Made by a program: the position numbers and the translations under genes. DNA of 64,000 nt, taken from contig CAVXEW010000013.1 of assembly GCA_963760965.1 (NCBI GenBank), forward strand, positions 372,001-436,000, written 5' to 3'. The stretch comes from Pararhizobium_B sp963760965 (GTDB taxonomy: Bacteria; Pseudomonadota; Alphaproteobacteria; Rhizobiales; Rhizobiaceae). The notes beneath the pieces were generated by a model. That model was given only the letters and a program-made list of their open reading frames with translations, was not told the DNA's origin and searched no databases. Below are positions 56,843 through 64,000 of this stretch, in pieces (the first letter of the stretch is position 1; every line of letters begins with the position of its first letter).

Positions 56843-59800
56843 TCAGCCCGGCGATGCAAGCGCGCCGCCGCGCCGGCCAGGCCGCAGGCGCGAGAAGAGC
56901 CGCGAGGAGGCACGTCCGAGGCGGTCGAGCTCCAGGAAGATCACGGGCGTGATGTAGAGGGTCAGGAGCTGCGAGACGACGAGGCCGCCGACGACGGCGA
57001 TGCCGAGCGGCTGTCGCAGCTCCGAGCTCGTCCCGGTGCCGATCGCGATCGGCAGCGCGCCGAGCATGGCGCAGAAGGTCGTCATCATGATCGGACGGAA
57101 CCGCCTGACGCAGGCCTCGTGGATCGCCTCGGCCGCCCGGGCGTCGGGGTCGGCGGCGGGAGCGGCGGAGGCGTTGCCACGCAGCGTCGCCAGCGCCACG
57201 TCTATCATCATGATGGCGTTCTTCTTGACGATGCCGATCAGCATCAGGATGCCGATCAGGGCGATGACGGAGAGGTCGAAGCCGGTGATCTTCAGCGCAA
57301 GCAGCGCGCCGAACGCGGCGGCGGGCAGGCCGGAGAGGATCGTCAGGGGGTGGACGAAGCTCTCGTAGAGCACGCCGAGCACGACGTAGATGGTGAGGAT
57401 GGCGGCGACGATCAGAAGACCCTCGCTCGACTGGGACTGCTGGAACACCCTTGCGGTGCCGCCATAGGCGGTGAAGACGTCGGAGGGCAGGCCGATCCGG
57501 CTTTCCAGGGCGCTGACCTGCTTCGTGGCGTCGCCGAGCGCGAAGCCCTTCGGCAGGTCGAAGGACAGCGTGATGGCGGCGAGCTGGCCGGTCTGGTTGA
57601 CCGTGACCGGGCCGGTGGTGCGCGTCACGCGGGCGAAGCTCGCCAGCGGGACGAGCTTTCCGGAGGTGGTGGAGACGTGGATGTTCTGCAGCATCCCGTC
57701 CGTCCAGGGCAGGGAGGTGTCGTATTCCAGGATGACGTTGTAGCTGTCGCCGGTGGACTGGATCGTTGCCACGGTGTCGCCGCCGAAGCCGGCCTCCAGC
57801 GCGCTGCGCAGGGAGGCCGCGCTGACGCCGAGCATGGCGGCGCGGTCCCGGTCGACGACGACGTTCGCCTGCAGCGCGGAATTCTCCTGGTCGCTGGTGA
57901 CGTCGATGAAGTGCGGGTCGGCGGCCATGGCCGCTTCCAGCTTGCCGGCCCAGACGGAGAGCTTGTTGCGGTCGAGCGACTGGACGACGAGCTGGTACTG
58001 GCTCTTGGAGGAGCGGCCGCCGAAGCGCAGGCTCTGGACCGGGGTGATGAAGGTCCGGATGCCGGCGACCCTGCCGAGCCGGCGACGCAGCCCGGACAGC
58101 GTCTCGTCGAGCGGCGGGCGGGCCGACTTGTCCTTCAGCTGCACGAACATGGTCCCGGAATTGACGGCCGAATGGAAGCCGCCGCCGACGATCGACGTGA
58201 CGTGGTCGACGGCCGGGTCCCTGCGCACGATGCCGGCGACCTCCTGCTGGAGCGCGGACATCGCGGGGAAGGAGATGTCCTCGCGCGCCTCGGTCGAGAT
58301 CATCAGCTGGCCGATGTCCTCGGTCGGGAAGAAGCTCGAGGACATCGTCGAGAACAGGTAGCCGGAGGCGGCGACCGTGGAGAGGAAGACGAGCATGACG
58401 ACGGCGCGGTGGCGGATGCACCAGCCGACGCTGCCGCCGTATCCCTTGAGCGTGCGGTCGAAGGCCCGGCCGAACGCGGCCGCGACGGCGCCGGGTGCCT
58501 GCCCGTGGCGGGCCGGCAGGCGGGCGGCCATCATGGGCGTCACCGTCAGCGAGACGAAGACGGAGGCGACGATGGCGAGCGCGACCACCATGCCGAACTC
58601 GTTGAAAAGCTTGCCGACGACGCCGCCCATCAGCAGGATCGGGATGAAGACGGCGATCAGGGACACCGACATCGAGACGATCGTCCACGAGACCTCGCGG
58701 GCGCCGACGAGGGCGGCCTCGAACGGTTTCATGCCCTCCTCGACATGGCGGATGATGTTTTCCAGCATGACGATGGCGTCGTCGACGACGAGGCCGACGG
58801 AGAGCGTCAGCCCGAGCAGCGAGATGTTGTCGAGGCTGTAGCCGAGCACGTACATGGCGCCGAAGGTTGCGATCAGCGAAAGGGGGACGGCGAGGCCGGG
58901 AATGATCGTCGTCGACAGGCGGCCGAGGAACAGGAAGATGACCAGGACGACGAGGCAGATGGTGATCATCAGCGTCTGCTGTACGTCGTGGATCGAGGCG
59001 CGTATCGAGGCCGACCGGTCGTTCATGACGTCGACCCTGACCGATGCCGGGATCTCGGCGGCAAGCGAGGGCAAGCGCTGCCTGACGGCGTCGACGACGG
59101 CCACCGTGTTGGCGTCGGGCTGGCGCTGGAGGGCCAGCACGATCGCGCGCTTGCCGTCGTACCAGCTCGCCGTCTTGTCGTTCTCGACGCTGTCCTCGAC
59201 ATGGGCCACGTCCTCCAGGCGCACCGGGCTGGCGCCGGCGCCGGAGACGATCAGCGTGCGGAACTGGCTCGCGTCGGTGAGCTGGGTGTCCGCCTTTATG
59301 CTGAGCAGCTGGCTCTGGTTCTGGAGCGAGCCGACGGGCGTCTGGTCGTTCGCCGCGGAAATCGCCGCGGCGAGCTTGTCGAGCCCCATGTTCCGCGCGG
59401 CGAGCCGTGCGGGATCGACCTCGACGCGCACGGCATAGGCCTGGCTGCCGTAGACGGAGACCTGGGCGACGCCGCCGATGGTCGACAGGCTCGGGGAGAT
59501 GATGTTCTCGGCGATGGAATCGAGCTGCGACAGGGGCATCGTGTCGCTCTGCACCGCGAGGAGCAGCACCGGGGCGTCGGCCGGGTTGACCTTGCGGTAG
59601 CTCGGCGGGGTCGTCATGTTGTCCGGCAGTTGCCGCTGGGTCCGGGTGATCGCGGCCTGAACGTCGGCGGCGGCGGCGTCGATGTCGCGGCCGAGGTCGA
59701 ACTGCAACACGATCTGGCTGTTGCCGAGCGAGCTCGACGCGGTGATCGTGTCGATGCCGGGGATGGTCTCGAACTGCTTGATCAGCGGCGTGGCGACGGC

Positions 59801-59980
59801 GGTCGCCATCGTGTCGGGGGAGGCGCCTGCGAGCTGTGCGCTGACGCTGATGGTCGGATAGTCGACCTGCGGCAGGGCGGCGACCGGCAGCAGCCGGTAT
59901 CCCGCGATGCCGGCCAGGACGAGGCCGATCGCCAGCAGGATCGTGGCGACCGGGCGGCGGATGCAGAATTCGGGGATCAT
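56843..59980 (-). CDS. RND multidrug efflux permease
   Basis: 1045 aa, the standard HAE1-type trimer subunit. Starts MIPEFCIRRPVATILLAIGL. Proton relay residues: the paired Asp in GLVVDDAIVMLENI (helix 4) and the Lys in GIVKKNAIMMID (helix 10). GxsxvT/PxPxxDYPTI-type pore region in QVDYPTISVSAQLAGASP. Closest in look to MdtB/MdtC and other drug pumps. It overlaps the adaptor stop by four bases (ATGA). The outer-membrane channel is not in the window. Confidence 0.94.
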   Translation of the reverse strand: MIPEFCIRRPVATILLAIGLVLAGIAGYRLLPVAALPQVDYPTISVSAQLAGASPDTMATAVATPLIKQFETIPGIDTITASSSLGNSQIVLQFDLGRDIDAAAADVQAAITRTQRQLPDNMTTPPSYRKVNPADAPVLLLAVQSDTMPLSQLDSIAENIISPSLSTIGGVAQVSVYGSQAYAVRVEVDPARLAARNMGLDKLAAAISAANDQTPVGSLQNQSQLLSIKADTQLTDASQFRTLIVSGAGASPVRLEDVAHVEDSVENDKTASWYDGKRAIVLALQRQPDANTVAVVDAVRQRLPSLAAEIPASVRVDVMNDRSASIRASIHDVQQTLMITICLVVLVIFLFLGRLSTTIIPGLAVPLSLIATFGAMYVLGYSLDNISLLGLTLSVGLVVDDAIVMLENIIRHVEEGMKPFEAALVGAREVSWTIVSMSVSLIAVFIPILLMGGVVGKLFNEFGMVVALAIVASVFVSLTVTPMMAARLPARHGQAPGAVAAAFGRAFDRTLKGYGGSVGWCIRHRAVVMLVFLSTVAASGYLFSTMSSSFFPTEDIGQLMISTEAREDISFPAMSALQQEVAGIVRRDPAVDHVTSIVGGGFHSAVNSGTMFVQLKDKSARPPLDETLSGLRRRLGRVAGIRTFITPVQSLRFGGRSSKSQYQLVVQSLDRNKLSVWAGKLEAAMAADPHFIDVTSDQENSALQANVVVDRDRAAMLGVSAASLRSALEAGFGGDTVATIQSTGDSYNVILEYDTSLPWTDGMLQNIHVSTTSGKLVPLASFARVTRTTGPVTVNQTGQLAAITLSFDLPKGFALGDATKQVSALESRIGLPSDVFTAYGGTARVFQQSQSSEGLLIVAAILTIYVVLGVLYESFVHPLTILSGLPAAAFGALLALKITGFDLSVIALIGILMLIGIVKKNAIMMIDVALATLRGNASAAPAADPDARAAEAIHEACVRRFRPIMMTTFCAMLGALPIAIGTGTSSELRQPLGIAVVGGLVVSQLLTLYITPVIFLELDRLGRASSRLFSRLRPGRRGGALASPG

Positions 59981-61212
59981 CAGCCGCGCTCCGCCGGAGG
60001 GGCAGGCTTGGCGGCTTTCGCGGTGCGCGGCGGTCCGGCTCCCTCGACCTGCTCCCTGACCTTCATCCCGTTCGCCAGCTGCAGCTGGCCCTCCACGACC
60101 ACGTGCTCGCCGGGCTTCAGGCCGGAGGCGATCGCCGCGACGGCGCCGGCGGTGCCGGCCAGTCGCACCTTGCGGACGTCGATCCTGCCTGCCGGGGTCA
60201 CCGCGAAGACGATCGAACCCTGCGCGGCGGGCTGCACCGCGACGGTCGGGACGAGGACGACGTTCTCGTGCCTGCCGAGGGTGACGGTGAGGGTCACGGC
60301 CTCGCCCGGCCAGAGCGCGAGCCCGTCGTTGGCGACCGTCGCGCGGGCCGCGAAGGTGCCGGACGCCGGGTCGATCCGGTTGTCGATGAAGTCGATCCGC
60401 GCGCTGAGGGGCGCCTCGACGCCGTCGGCACGGATGTCGATCGAGCCGATGCCGTCGGCGACCGCCCTGCGCATCATCGGCAGGGCATCCTGGGGCAGGG
60501 TGAAGCCGACTTCCACCGGCGCCATCCTCGTCAGCCGGACGACGGTGGTGCCGGGCGAGACGAGCGCGCCGACGCTCTGCGCGAAAGCGCCGAGGCGCCC
60601 CGCATAGGGGGCGCGGATCTCGGTGTCGGCGATGGCGACCTCGTCGCCGCGCACGGTCGCCTTGTCCGCCTCGACGTTGGCCTCGGCGACCTTCTCGGCG
60701 GCCCGGGACTGGTCGTAGGCCTGCTGGCTGGCCGCACCCTTGGCCTGGAGTGCCCTGTTGCGCTGGAGATCGGACTGCGCCTCGGCCAGCGTGGCCTCGT
60801 CCTTGGCCAGCGTCGCCCGGTCCTTGTCGCGCGTGGCGGCGAGCGCCCGGTCGTCGAGCTTGACGAGAAGGTCGCCGGCCCCGACGTCGGCGCCGTCCGG
60901 CACGGCGATGCTCCTGACGATGCCCTGCTCGCGGCTGGTGAGGTCCGTGCTGTCTACCGCCTGGACCTTGCCGAAGGTGTGGCGCTGGATCGGCAGGTCG
61001 CCGGCTTTCGCGATTGCGGTCGAAACCGTCGGCGCGGGCCGCGCGGCGCGCGCCGGGCCAGCGGCCGCCGCCTTCTTCGAGGCGGGCCCGCTTCGGCCCG
61101 CGGCCGCCACGGCGGCGTCGGCGAGCCTCGCCACGTCGCCGCGCCAGACGTATGCCGCCGCCAGGCAGGCGCCCAGCACCAGGAGGAACGCCCATTTCAA
61201 GCGCATGGCCAT
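59980..61212 (-). CDS. RND efflux periplasmic adaptor (membrane fusion protein)
   Basis: 410 aa. One N-terminal anchor helix (MRLKWAFLLVLGACLAAAYVW). Lipoyl halves: REQGIVRSIAVPDGADVGAGDLLVKLD and TEIRAPYAGRLGAFAQSVGALVSPG, separated by an alpha hairpin (LAKDEATLAEAQSDLQRNRALQAKGAASQQAYDQ). A Pro/Ala-rich stretch precedes them, and the C-terminus is a KxxKPAPPAERG-type linker. Start ATG 61212 (MAMRLKW) follows CCGGAG. Co-transcribed with the permease; assembles the pump with an outside channel. Confidence 0.93.
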   Translation of the reverse strand: MAMRLKWAFLLVLGACLAAAYVWRGDVARLADAAVAAAGRSGPASKKAAAAGPARAARPAPTVSTAIAKAGDLPIQRHTFGKVQAVDSTDLTSREQGIVRSIAVPDGADVGAGDLLVKLDDRALAATRDKDRATLAKDEATLAEAQSDLQRNRALQAKGAASQQAYDQSRAAEKVAEANVEADKATVRGDEVAIADTEIRAPYAGRLGAFAQSVGALVSPGTTVVRLTRMAPVEVGFTLPQDALPMMRRAVADGIGSIDIRADGVEAPLSARIDFIDNRIDPASGTFAARATVANDGLALWPGEAVTLTVTLGRHENVVLVPTVAVQPAAQGSIVFAVTPAGRIDVRKVRLAGTAGAVAAIASGLKPGEHVVVEGQLQLANGMKVREQVEGAGPPRTAKAAKPAPPAERG

Positions 61213-61552
61213 CTGCTCCGGAAAGGCGAGGCACGAAAGCGGACGGTGGACTCCCGCCTCCTGTTCGCACATCGACAACGGGCTTCGATCTAGCCGGAAT
61301 CCGGGCAAAAGCGATACACGTTTTCGTGCACGGATTTCGGGATTGTTGCCGAATGTTTCGTGCCGCGGCGAGAGGGTTTCGGTGCTTGTCCGCGGTGTTC
61401 AGGCCGGGTGCGGACGGAATGCGCCAAGCATATGGAAACGAAGCGGAAAAACCGGAAGCGCTGTGGCGCGGGATCCGCCGTGCGGGGGGCGGGGCCGGCT
61501 GGCGCGATTTACAAAAAGGCGGCCGCCCGGCCGGGGGCGCCGGCGCCCGGGT
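61213..61552. other. 340-base region between the HxlR and adaptor genes
   Basis: Should hold the pump promoter. It includes the short palindrome CACG-TTTT-CGTG at about 61317-61328. No gene or clear operator was recognised. The part near 61400-61550 is open in several frames by GC content only. Confidence 0.45.
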
Positions 61553-62254
61553 TCAGTTGGCGACCAGCTTCTTTTCGCCGGCGAACGGGCTCAGCCCCAG
61601 CCATCGCTGCATGCTGACCTGCAGCCCGTCGTCGCCGGTCAGCTTCATCGTGCCGGTCCCCGCGGCATCGGCGACGGTGGTCAGGCCCATCCAGATCGAG
61701 GTCATCGTGCGCAGGTCCGTAGCCACGTAGAGGTCGACGTCGAAGCCCGGATCGATGCGGCAGAGGTCGGTCTTGCCGGCGGGATCGACGACGAGCCACC
61801 AGTTGCGCTTGTTGCTCGACTGGTCCTGGTACACAAACTGTATCACCGAGCGCCGCGCCGGCAGCGGCGTCGGATCGAGGTTGCGCCGCATGTCCCACAT
61901 GAGCAGCGACGGGTCGAGGTTCTTGAGCGAGCTCTGCGCCTCGATCCAGCGCTGGCCCCATATGCCGAGCCCGAAGACGATGTCCCTCAGGTCCTCGCCT
62001 GCGGGCGTCAGCCGGTACTCCATGGCGTCTTCCTCGCCGGAATAGACGCGGCGCAGGATTCCGGCCGTTTCCAGCTCCTTCAGGCGCTTGGACAGAAGGG
62101 TCGGCGAGATTCTCGGAAGCCCGCGGCGCAAGTCGTTGAAGCGCTTGCTGCCCGAGACCATCTCGCGCAGGATGAGCGGGGTCCAGCGCGTGCAGACGAT
62201 CTCCGCCGCCATCGCGACCGGGCAGAATTGCCTGTAGCTTTCAGCGTTCTGCAA
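61553..62254 (-). CDS. HxlR-type regulator with C-terminal sterol-carrier-like extension
   Basis: 233 aa. HxlR winged HTH: CPVAMAAEIVCTRWTPLILREMVSGSKRFNDLRRGLPRISPTLLSKRLKEL and the wing EDAMEYRLTPAGEDL. HxlR proteins are usually about 110 aa; here a further 110 residues (NWWLVVDPAGKTDLCRIDP; TSIWMGLTTVADAAG) look like an SCP2-type lipid-binding part. The start is probably TTG 62254, since GGAGG lies seven bases upstream and upstream ATGs give poor sequence. Divergent from the FAD oxidoreductase, which it may control. Confidence 0.8.
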   Translation of the reverse strand: MQNAESYRQFCPVAMAAEIVCTRWTPLILREMVSGSKRFNDLRRGLPRISPTLLSKRLKELETAGILRRVYSGEEDAMEYRLTPAGEDLRDIVFGLGIWGQRWIEAQSSLKNLDPSLLMWDMRRNLDPTPLPARRSVIQFVYQDQSSNKRNWWLVVDPAGKTDLCRIDPGFDVDLYVATDLRTMTSIWMGLTTVADAAGTGTMKLTGDDGLQVSMQRWLGLSPFAGEKKLVAN

Positions 62255-62444
62255 GATGTCACCTCCGTCGTCGATACGGTTTCCCGGCCCTGCCGCTGCG
62301 ATGGCGCTGCCGGGTGATACAGATCCGGGAGTTGCCGATCCCCCCGTCGATGCGCTCCCATTATAGCCGGAAACCGGGCGCATGATCCGATTTTCGTCGA
62401 TGCGGCACGAGGGACCAGAGGGATTTCGGGACAGGAGGAAACCC

Positions 62445-63857
62445 ATGTCTGCCTTGATGGAAGCGACGGTCGCCGGGCTTGGCCCGGCGGATATGGAAGC
62501 ATTGAGGGCCGGCCTGCGCGGCCCGGCCTGCCTCGACGGCGAGGACGGCTACGACGAGGCGCGCACGATCTGGAACGCGATGATCGACCGGCGGCCCGTC
62601 GTCGCGGTGCGCTGCGCCGGGGCGGCGGACGTCATGCAGGCGATCCGCTTCGCGAACCAGCGGGGCCTGCCGATCTCGGTGCGCGGCGGCGGCCACAACA
62701 TCGCCGGCAGCGCGGTCGCCGACGGCGGCATGATGATCGACCTTTCGCCGATGAAGGCGGTGCGCGTCGATCCGGCGGCCCGGCGCGCCTGGGTCGGCCC
62801 GGGCGCGACGCTCGGGGACGTCGACCGCGAGACGCAGGCCTTCGGCCTCGCGGTGCCGACCGGCATCAACTCCACGACCGGCATCGCCGGGCTGACGCTC
62901 GGCGGCGGCTTCGGCTGGTTGACGCGGCCGCTGGGCATGACCGCCGACAACCTCGTCGCGGCCGATGTCGTGACGGCGAAGGGCGAGCTGGTGCATGCCA
63001 GCGCCGAGGAAAATGCGGACCTCTTCTGGGCGCTGCGCGGTGGCGGCGGCAATTTCGGTGTCGTGACCTCCTTCGAGTTCCGGCTCAGCAGCGTCGGGCC
63101 GGAGGTGTTCTCGGGCCTCGTCGTGCATCCCTTCGAGAAGGCGCGCGAGCTGCTGCGCGGCTATCGCGAGGTGGTCGCCGGCGCGCCGGACGAGCTGACG
63201 GTGTGGAGCGTGATGCGGAAGGCGCCGCCGCTGCCCTTCATCCCGGAGAACTGGCACGGCAGGGAGGTGCTGGTGTTCGCGGCCTGCTACGCCGGGTCGA
63301 ACGAGGCGGGCGAGAAGGCGGTGGCACCGCTGCGCGCCCTCGGGGAGCCCATCGCCGACGTGCTCGGGCCGCATCCCTTCGTCGGCTGGCAGCAGGCCTT
63401 CGATCCGCTGCTGACGCCCGGTGCGCGCAACTACTGGAAGACGCACGACTTCACCGAGCTCTCCGACGGCGCGATCGAGACGATCGTCGAGGCGGTCTCG
63501 CACCTGCCGGGACCGGAATGCGAGGTCTTCGTCGCCCATGTCGGCGGAGCGATGGCGCGGGTGGCGCCCGAGGCGACGGCCTATCCGAACCGCAGCGCGC
63601 ACTTCATCATGAACGTGCACACCCGCTGGCGCGAGAACGCGCAGGACGGCGAATGCGTCGGCTGGGCGCGCAAGCTCTTCACCGACATCGCGCCCTATGC
63701 GACCGGGAGCGCCTACGTCAACTTCATGCCGGGCGACGAGAGCGACCGCATCGAGAAGGTCTATGGCGGCAATTACGGCCGTCTCGCCGAGGTGAAGCGG
63801 AAATGGGACCCGGACAACCGCTTCCGCCTCAACCAGAACATCCGGCCGGCACCCTGA
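62445..63857 (+). CDS. FAD-binding oxidoreductase, BBE (berberine-bridge-like) family
   Basis: 470 aa. PCMH-type FAD domain: RGGGHNIAGSAVADGG with the His that links FAD, and GIAGLTLGGGFGWLTRPLG; the second Cys of bicovalent members (usually GVCGHT) is replaced, so FAD is attached only through His, if at all. C-terminal BBE motif AYVNFMPGD and YGGNYGRLAEVKRKWDPDNRF. Oxidises sugars, alkaloids or phenolics. Strong AGGAGGAAACCC before ATG 62445. Divergent from HxlR with 190 bases between. Confidence 0.9.
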   Translation: MSALMEATVAGLGPADMEALRAGLRGPACLDGEDGYDEARTIWNAMIDRRPVVAVRCAGAADVMQAIRFANQRGLPISVRGGGHNIAGSAVADGGMMIDLSPMKAVRVDPAARRAWVGPGATLGDVDRETQAFGLAVPTGINSTTGIAGLTLGGGFGWLTRPLGMTADNLVAADVVTAKGELVHASAEENADLFWALRGGGGNFGVVTSFEFRLSSVGPEVFSGLVVHPFEKARELLRGYREVVAGAPDELTVWSVMRKAPPLPFIPENWHGREVLVFAACYAGSNEAGEKAVAPLRALGEPIADVLGPHPFVGWQQAFDPLLTPGARNYWKTHDFTELSDGAIETIVEAVSHLPGPECEVFVAHVGGAMARVAPEATAYPNRSAHFIMNVHTRWRENAQDGECVGWARKLFTDIAPYATGSAYVNFMPGDESDRIEKVYGGNYGRLAEVKRKWDPDNRFRLNQNIRPAP

Positions 63858-63905
63858 CGCCCGCGCCGCGATGGGATCCGTCCCGCCGGTTCCGGCGGGG
63901 CGGCG

Positions 63906-64000
63906 TCAGCCACCGCCGTGCCGGGGCGCCGCGCGGAGGCTCCGGCGGAAATGGCTGCCGAAGGCGGTGCCGATCAGCAGCATGCAGAAGCCGAGCGCGA
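63906..64000 (-). CDS. C-terminal end of a probable MFS transporter (partial)
   Basis: 30 codons plus stop visible on the minus strand: ALGFCMLLIGTAFGSHFRRSLR then a basic/Pro tail. One hydrophobic segment ending in an FRRSLR-type basic stretch is the usual last helix and tail of MFS carriers, though other membrane proteins are possible. The rest lies beyond the window edge. Confidence 0.45.
   Translation of the reverse strand, partial: ALGFCMLLIGTAFGSHFRRSLRAAPRHGGG

Noticed and set aside
57119..60607. 1162-codon plus-strand frame antisense to the RND genes
   Set aside because: Antisense shadow; the minus-strand RND and adaptor genes carry all diagnostic motifs.

Overview
The window reads as chromosomal DNA of a high-G+C alphaproteobacterium, most likely of the order Hyphomicrobiales (Rhizobiales). 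Pointers are the fds-type formate dehydrogenase tail (fdsA-fdhD-fdsD), the ectoine-catabolism regulator and enzymes, a UvrB with the long N-terminal extension seen in this order, a DenD-type erythronate dehydrogenase, an amino acid:carrier-protein ligase of the Bradyrhizobium/Agrobacterium kind, and several small SH3/lipoprotein genes. No rRNA, tRNA, CRISPR array, integrase or intact insertion sequence was seen. The genus cannot be fixed from sequence reading alone.

Layout. 0-1.2 kb: end of the formate dehydrogenase operon. 1.2-9.9 kb: a methyltransferase, then an ectoine/hydroxyectoine catabolic block (eutB, eutC, AsnC-type regulator, a ThuA/Gfo-Idh-MocA pair, DoeC-like aldehyde dehydrogenase, DoeD-like transaminase) with no ectoine hydrolase or deacetylase here. 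9.9-17 kb: bacterioferritin/Bfd, a DeoR regulator, DusA, a triple-Kazal lipoprotein, cold-shock protein, cytochrome b561, a GNAT and two small genes. 17.6-20.1 kb: a visibly AT-richer accessory segment with four unknown or very small genes and a MerR-DUF433/DUF5615 toxin-antitoxin pair preceded by a perfect dyad. 20.5-28.7 kb: a CuA-like cupredoxin, a PNPOx-like protein, a DUF922 protease-like protein, repeat-rich UvrB, two paralogous SH3 proteins and a diguanylate cyclase. 29-33 kb: MFS carrier, DenD, lipoprotein and SH3 proteins. 33-37.8 kb: a sugar-acid operon (IlvD/Edd dehydratase, GntR regulator, beta-hydroxyacid dehydrogenase, FAH-fold dehydratase) with a GntR-type operator. 37.8-40 kb: duplicated palindromic repeats, an unknown membrane protein and a candidate small RNA. 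40-44.7 kb: CPA2 antiporter with Usp domains, DUF421 protein and a YajR-like MFS. 44.8-52.6 kb: a tight six-gene operon built on aminoacyl-carrier-protein chemistry. 52.6-64 kb: a TRAP transporter, MarR regulator, RND efflux pump with its adaptor, HxlR regulator, BBE-type FAD oxidoreductase and the end of a probable MFS gene.

The most promising candidate for an under-described system is the 44.9-52.6 kb operon: carrier protein, acyl-CoA dehydrogenase fold, seryl-tRNA-synthetase-like amino acid:carrier-protein ligase, DUF1839, a GH2 glycosidase-like protein and a double alpha/beta hydrolase whose nucleophile elbows carry Arg and Cys instead of Ser. A paired GTTAAC-centred inverted repeat lies just upstream. 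It looks like a pathway that loads an amino acid on a carrier, oxidises or passes it on, and works on a glycan or ester; the product is unknown.

Gene starts were chosen by eye from Shine-Dalgarno spacing, overlap with the preceding gene and family length. Function calls rest on recognised sequence motifs and were not checked against a database.
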